From NCBI RefSeq assembly GCF_001467025.1, contig NZ_LNXV01000029.1, positions 78,870 to 142,869 of the forward strand: DNA of 64,000 nucleotides, written 5' to 3'. The position numbers and the translations under genes were made by a program. The stretch comes from Legionella brunensis. GTDB lineage: Bacteria > Pseudomonadota > Gammaproteobacteria > Legionellales > Legionellaceae. The notes under the pieces were generated by a model, which saw only the letters and a list, made by a program, of their open reading frames with translations, was not told the origin of the DNA and made no database searches. Shown one piece after another: positions 59,840-64,000 of the stretch. Each line of letters starts with the position of its first letter. The stretch's first letter is position 1.

Positions 59840-60086
59840 GATAAAAGTATTATTTATCAGCCATTTTTTGCCCGTTTGACATCAAAATAATCGTCAATAG
59901 CGCACAAAATACTGTACTAATATTCGTTGCCATAGCAAATAAAGGTTTACTCAGGGTTGCCAGACGCTTTGTATCCACACTGAGAATTATGACACGCCTG
60001 AGTAATCAAAGATTCCAAAGACAGCTTCTTTTTCTATTTGTACCTATGTTATTCTAAATAAACAAATATTATTGTTGGAATAAGTC

Positions 60087-60467
60087 ATGCGGTTATTGTG
60101 TAGTTCATTCATTGCTACTGTATTCTTACTAGTCGTTTCTCTTAGTTTTGCAAAGACTACGGTTATTTGTGATGAATCAACCACTTTTATTCCAAAGTGC
60201 GATAAGATGAATTGTTGCGGTAGCATGGGAGGTATCAACTACTGTGATTCCTCAGCTGGTCGCTATGTTTGCAATAACGGCTATTATTCATCTTGCTACT
60301 GCACACGACATGCGGTAATGGATTTACAGAAAATCCAAGGTTGCTGTCTCTGGCAAGGAGGCGTTTTAACTGTTGATGATGCGACAGGAGCTGTGGTTTG
60401 TAACAATGGCGGTATCTCCGAAGTATGTAGTTTACAATCACCAACTGGGGGCTTTTCTACTTGGTAA
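60087..60467 (+). CDS. Exported Cys-rich protein with two repeats
   Basis: 126 residues with a signal peptide (1-22). Two modules of about 35 residues share the pattern CC-x(4-5)-GG...A/TG...VCNNGxxS-x-C: CCGSMGGINYCDSSAGRYVC and CCLWQGGVLTVDDATGAVVC. A stable disulfide fold is likely. Function unknown. Located between ankB and pot genes. Confidence 0.7.
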   Translation: MRLLCSSFIATVFLLVVSLSFAKTTVICDESTTFIPKCDKMNCCGSMGGINYCDSSAGRYVCNNGYYSSCYCTRHAVMDLQKIQGCCLWQGGVLTVDDATGAVVCNNGGISEVCSLQSPTGGFSTW

Positions 60468-60531
60468 TTGTACAGATTGACTGTGACGTTGCGGCTGATG
60501 AAGTATTGTGAAGACCAGCCAGGGATTGAAA

Positions 60532-60537
60532 TATAAT
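60532..60537 (+). promoter_or_regulatory. Possible -10 box for the pot operon
   Basis: TATAAT in the gap 59 bases ahead of potA; no good -35 box at the correct distance. Confidence 0.25.
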
Positions 60538-60596
60538 TATGGTCTGGACAAGTGCTTTATCAGACTTCATAATTGTCCTTTTTATAGCCAAACCTC

Positions 60597-61691
60597 ATGA
60601 TACCACTTATAGAAATCAAACAACTTTATAAGTCTTATAATTCAGCAACCATACTCAATAGTGTCTCATTATCTGTTTATCATGGCGAGTTTTTAACCTT
60701 ACTAGGTCCGTCTGGTTGTGGTAAAACAACACTACTACGAATGATTTCTGGCTTCGAACAACCGTCTGCAGGCCATATCTATATTAGCGGACAATGTGTA
60801 AATTCTTTACCTCCCCAGAAACGTGATGTACATACAGTATTCCAAAGCTATGCCCTCTTCCCTCATTTATCAGTTTATGAAAATGTTGCTTTTGCTTTAC
60901 GTTGCAAAGGGATTAATGAAAAAGAGATTTCAGAGCGTGTGCAAGAAACCTTACGTCTTGTGCAATTAGAAGCTTTTTCAGCGCGAAACATTAAACAACT
61001 GAGTGGTGGGCAACAACAACGTGTAGCAATAGCTCGTGCCATCATCAATCGTCCACAAGTTCTATTACTTGATGAGCCTTTAAGCTCTTTGGACTATCGC
61101 TTGCGTAAAGACATGCAGTCTGAGTTAAAGCAGCTGCAAAAAACGCTCAATATGACTTTCATTTTCGTGACTCACGACCAAGAAGAAGCACTATCTATGT
61201 CAGACAGAATTGTTATCTTTAATCATGGCCATATTGAACAAATTGGTACCCCCCGAGAAGTTTATGAGACGCCCAAAAATCTTTACGTGGCCAAATTTAT
61301 TGGTGAAGCCAATATTTTTGATATTGAAGTTGATGAAGTTTCTGATCAAACTCTATTGACTGAAATTGAATCAATTCCACTGCACTGTAAAAATACCAAT
61401 CATTACAAGCCTGGCGATAAATTGCATCTGATTGTTCGTCCTGAAGATATTAGAGTTTGGAGTTTATCTGAAATAGAAGACTCCAAAGAAATGATACCCG
61501 GCAAGATAATCGATATCATTTATAAAGGCTCTACCGTTGATTTAAAGGTGGAGTTAGCTTCAGGCAAAATTATTAACGCATCAGAGTTTTTTGATGAAGA
61601 TGATGATAAATTGGAGTATTCCCCCAATGAAACAGTTTGGGTGCATTGGCTAACAGGCTGGGAATTTTTATTGCCTCACGAGCCGCAATAA
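60597..61691 (+). CDS. potA: Spermidine/putrescine importer ATPase PotA
   Basis: ABC ATPase of the polyamine importer. 364 residues: Walker A GPSGCGKTTLLRM near 38-50, signature LSGGQQQRVAIARA, Walker B VLLLDEPLSSLD, His switch VTHDQEEAL and a C-terminal TOBE domain. First gene of potABCD. Confidence 0.95.
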   Translation: MIPLIEIKQLYKSYNSATILNSVSLSVYHGEFLTLLGPSGCGKTTLLRMISGFEQPSAGHIYISGQCVNSLPPQKRDVHTVFQSYALFPHLSVYENVAFALRCKGINEKEISERVQETLRLVQLEAFSARNIKQLSGGQQQRVAIARAIINRPQVLLLDEPLSSLDYRLRKDMQSELKQLQKTLNMTFIFVTHDQEEALSMSDRIVIFNHGHIEQIGTPREVYETPKNLYVAKFIGEANIFDIEVDEVSDQTLLTEIESIPLHCKNTNHYKPGDKLHLIVRPEDIRVWSLSEIEDSKEMIPGKIIDIIYKGSTVDLKVELASGKIINASEFFDEDDDKLEYSPNETVWVHWLTGWEFLLPHEPQ

Positions 61692-61756
61692 CCTCAGGAT
61701 ACGACGTTGTTCCCAAACCCTGCGCAGGATGATAAGAATTTTGTGTGATCATAATT

Positions 61757-62581
61757 ATGAAAGCTAAATCATTTTCAATTTCTTTAATTTATATCTGGCT
61801 TATTGTTTTTAGCTTAATACCACTCAGTTTGGTATTAATCGCCAGTTTTTTATCTAGAGATAGTGTTCATCTAGTAACAATGCCTTTTACATTAGAGAAT
61901 TACTCCGCCTTGCTAACTCCCACCTTCGTAAAAATTTTTTTCCGTTCTTTATTCATTGCGTTGATTACAACAGGTGGTTGTCTACTTCTTGCTTATCCCT
62001 TTAGTTATTTGCTAGTTAAATCCAAGCACCAATCCTTACTCTTGTTACTTATTATTATTCCTTTTTGGACGAGCTCTTTAGTGCGTACCTACTCTTTGAT
62101 TGCTATTCTTAAAGCAAAAGGAGTACTTAATACCCTTCTTTTGAATTTGCATCTTCTCGATAAGCCCCTTCCTCTACTGTATTCAAATTTTGCCGTCATT
62201 ATTGGATTAATTTATAACTTATTTCCTTTTATGGTTTTGCCAATTTTTACCAATATGGAGCGCTTTGATTTCAGACTTATTGAGGCCGCCAAAGATCTAG
62301 GAGCAAGTAAATGGGATATCTTTTTCCGCGTCTTTTTACCAAATACTGCTAGTGGAATTGCAGCGGGATGCTTATTAGTATTGTTACCAGCAATGACATT
62401 ATTCTACATTCCTAATGTCTTGGGAGGCGCTCGTTCAATTTTATTAGGCAATTTAATCCAAGATCAATTTCTTGTACTGGGAAACTGGCCCCAGGGCTCA
62501 GCAACCAGTATGATTTTAACGGCAATGCTATTACTCCTGCTCGTAATCTTTAGACGCCAAAACAGGGAGGGGTTACATTGA
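61757..62581 (+). CDS. potB: Polyamine importer permease PotB
   Basis: 274 residues from ATG 61757; a GTG at 61745 adds four residues. Six helices with the EAA loop LIEAAKDLGASKWDIFFRV. The stop overlaps the potC start (TTGA). Confidence 0.93.
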   Translation: MKAKSFSISLIYIWLIVFSLIPLSLVLIASFLSRDSVHLVTMPFTLENYSALLTPTFVKIFFRSLFIALITTGGCLLLAYPFSYLLVKSKHQSLLLLLIIIPFWTSSLVRTYSLIAILKAKGVLNTLLLNLHLLDKPLPLLYSNFAVIIGLIYNLFPFMVLPIFTNMERFDFRLIEAAKDLGASKWDIFFRVFLPNTASGIAAGCLLVLLPAMTLFYIPNVLGGARSILLGNLIQDQFLVLGNWPQGSATSMILTAMLLLLLVIFRRQNREGLH

Positions 62582-63345
62582 AAACATTTTCGCAAAAACT
62601 CTTTCTTTTTCTTGTTTATACAATGCTCTATTTGCCAATTTTGGTCTTGGTTATCTATTCGGTAAATAACGCAAAGTTCTCTTTACAATGGCATGGTTTT
62701 TCTATTCGCTGGTATAACGAACTTTTTCATGATCGTGGGTTATGGGCATCTTTCATTCATTCGGTTATCTTAGGGTTAAGTGCCTCAACGATTGCTACAA
62801 CTGTAGGTTTGCTCACTTGTGTCAACTTGTTTTTATTTCGCAGTCGTCATCGCCAGTCACTGCATACAATATTATTACTATTAATTATTATCCCTGACCT
62901 TGTGCTGGGGGTAGCTTTATTAATATTTTTTAATGCTAGTAATATTCCTCTAGGCTTTTTTAGTCTACTAATAGCTCATATTACCTTTTGTATCCCGTTT
63001 GTTGTTTTAACAATTAATAGCCGCATTCATACGCTCGACCCTAACATTTACTTTAGTGCTCTGGATTTAGGGGCTACACGTTTTATTGCATTGACAAAAA
63101 TTTTACTACCCTTGCTATGGCCAGCGGTCTTAAGCGCATTCTTACTTTGCTTCACCCTATCCTTTGATGATGTGATTATAAGCTACTTTGTTGCAGGACC
63201 TGATTTTAACATCCTACCTTTGACCATCTACTCGCTGGTAAGGGCAGGAGTTACACCCGAACTTAATGCGTTATGTACGATTACCATTGTAATATCAATG
63301 ATAATGGTCATTCTTTCACATCGTTTATCAAGTCGAGCACCATGA
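62578..63345 (+). CDS. potC: Polyamine importer permease PotC
   Basis: 255 residues, starting with TTG 62578 behind AGGGAGGGG, within the end of potB. Six helices; EAA-type loop YFSALDLGATRFIALTKI; substrate path region SFDDVIISYF. Four-base overlap with potD. Confidence 0.93.
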   Translation: MKTFSQKLFLFLVYTMLYLPILVLVIYSVNNAKFSLQWHGFSIRWYNELFHDRGLWASFIHSVILGLSASTIATTVGLLTCVNLFLFRSRHRQSLHTILLLLIIIPDLVLGVALLIFFNASNIPLGFFSLLIAHITFCIPFVVLTINSRIHTLDPNIYFSALDLGATRFIALTKILLPLLWPAVLSAFLLCFTLSFDDVIISYFVAGPDFNILPLTIYSLVRAGVTPELNALCTITIVISMIMVILSHRLSSRAP

Positions 63346-64000
63346 ATCGTATTTTCCTACTTCTTATTTTATCTCTTATATCAACCGCGTTATGTGCAGA
63401 ACGCGTAGTCAATGTCTACGTATGGGGTGGAGAAATTCCGAAAAAAGTGATTCAGCAATTCGAACATGAAACTGGAATTACGGTTAATTTTTCCACTTAT
63501 GACAGCAATGAGACGATGTATGCTAAATTAAAGGCAAGCAACAATAGCATTTATGATGTTATTTTGCCTTCTGCCTATTTTGTAGAACGAATGAAAAAAC
63601 AAGGAATGCTCTCTTTTCTTGACCAAAGTCAATTACCTAATCTTAGCAATCTTGAGCCAAACTTTACTGAGAATGATTATGATCCTGGAAACCATTATAG
63701 TGTTCCGCTAATTTGGGGGGCCACAGGTATTTTCTATAATCAGACCTTTGTGAATACTCCTCCTAAGAAGTGGCAAGAGCTTTGGCAACCGCGTTGGCGA
63801 AAGCAGTTGATGTTATTGGACGATTCTCGAGAAATCTTTGCCATTGCATTAATGAGCCTGGGATTTAATCCTAATGACAAGAACCCTAAACACATAAAAG
63901 AAGCATTCCACCATTTATTACAATTGGTTCCTAATATTAAATTATTTGCTAGTGATAGTATTCAAGCCATTATGATTGACGAAGATGCAACAATCGGCTC
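63342..64000 (+). CDS. potD: Polyamine-binding protein PotD, 3' end beyond window
   Basis: Periplasmic spermidine/putrescine-binding protein. 219 codons are seen from ATG 63342 to the right edge. Signal peptide 1-18, then VNVYVWGGEIPKKVIQQFE, YDVILPSAYFVERM and the PLIWGATGIFYN strand typical of PotD. Overlaps the potC stop by four bases. Confidence 0.94.
   Translation, partial: MNRIFLLLILSLISTALCAERVVNVYVWGGEIPKKVIQQFEHETGITVNFSTYDSNETMYAKLKASNNSIYDVILPSAYFVERMKKQGMLSFLDQSQLPNLSNLEPNFTENDYDPGNHYSVPLIWGATGIFYNQTFVNTPPKKWQELWQPRWRKQLMLLDDSREIFAIALMSLGFNPNDKNPKHIKEAFHHLLQLVPNIKLFASDSIQAIMIDEDATIG

Overview
This window is AT-rich DNA from a gammaproteobacterium, almost certainly a species of Legionella. 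The evidence is a small F-box/ankyrin protein that ends in a CaaX box and matches the effector AnkB in design, several other eukaryote-like proteins (a Ras-like GTPase with membrane helices, a second F-box/ankyrin protein, two papain-like candidates), a secreted NTPDase, and many small secreted or membrane proteins with no recognisable family. No tRNA, rRNA, CRISPR array, transposase or phage gene was seen.

Layout. 1-6.0 kb: the NTPDase (cut by the left edge) and comEC on the minus strand, then two effector-like genes in opposite directions (a divergent nitrilase-like protein and a YopT/C58-like cysteine protease candidate). 6.2-9.1 kb: the pntAA-pntAB-pntB transhydrogenase operon. 9.5-15.3 kb: a small exported protein, prfC, the Ras-like GTPase, an alkyltransferase-like protein, a membrane protein and the large F-box/ankyrin protein. 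15.7-18.8 kb: a three-gene acyl-CoA/valine catabolic operon. 19-22.1 kb: recQ, dodecin and an LD-carboxypeptidase. 22.3-28.6 kb: the whole cytochrome c maturation set ccmABCDEFGHI on the minus strand, mostly with 4-base stop/start overlaps. 28.7-38 kb: sohB, a His-rich coiled-coil membrane protein, a fleQ-type sigma-54 activator, a duplicated Cys-rich exported protein and dnaE. 38.5-39.7 kb: a broken luxR-type gene next to an intact LuxR solo. 39.9-46.2 kb: an accessory block with a GH5 glycanase, an endonuclease/exonuclease/phosphatase (EEP)-like protein, a papain-like/ankyrin protein, an alpha/beta hydrolase and a further orphan. 46.3-50.8 kb: a peptide ABC importer lacking its ATPases, with an unusual membrane-anchored binding protein. 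50.9-58.7 kb: ligA, a secreted hydrolase/DUF4785/rmuC operon, a TPR protein and an orphan. 58.9-60.5 kb: PspC-domain protein, ankB and a Cys-rich exported protein. 60.6-64 kb: potABCD (potD cut by the right edge).

How it fits together. Housekeeping genes (dnaE, ligA, recQ, prfC, ccm, pnt, pot) alternate with single effector-like genes that mostly have their own promoters and terminators, the usual pattern in Legionella chromosomes. The genes most likely to be new biology are the cysteine-protease-like protein at 4736-6019, the nitrilase-like protein at 3612-4676, the EEP-like protein at 41403-43001, and the ankyrin protein at 43227-44705. At the DNA level there is a perfect 29-bp palindrome in front of the ABC binding protein gene, a hairpin repeat found inside two unrelated operons, a MITE-like element, and a perfect palindrome in the fleQ leader.
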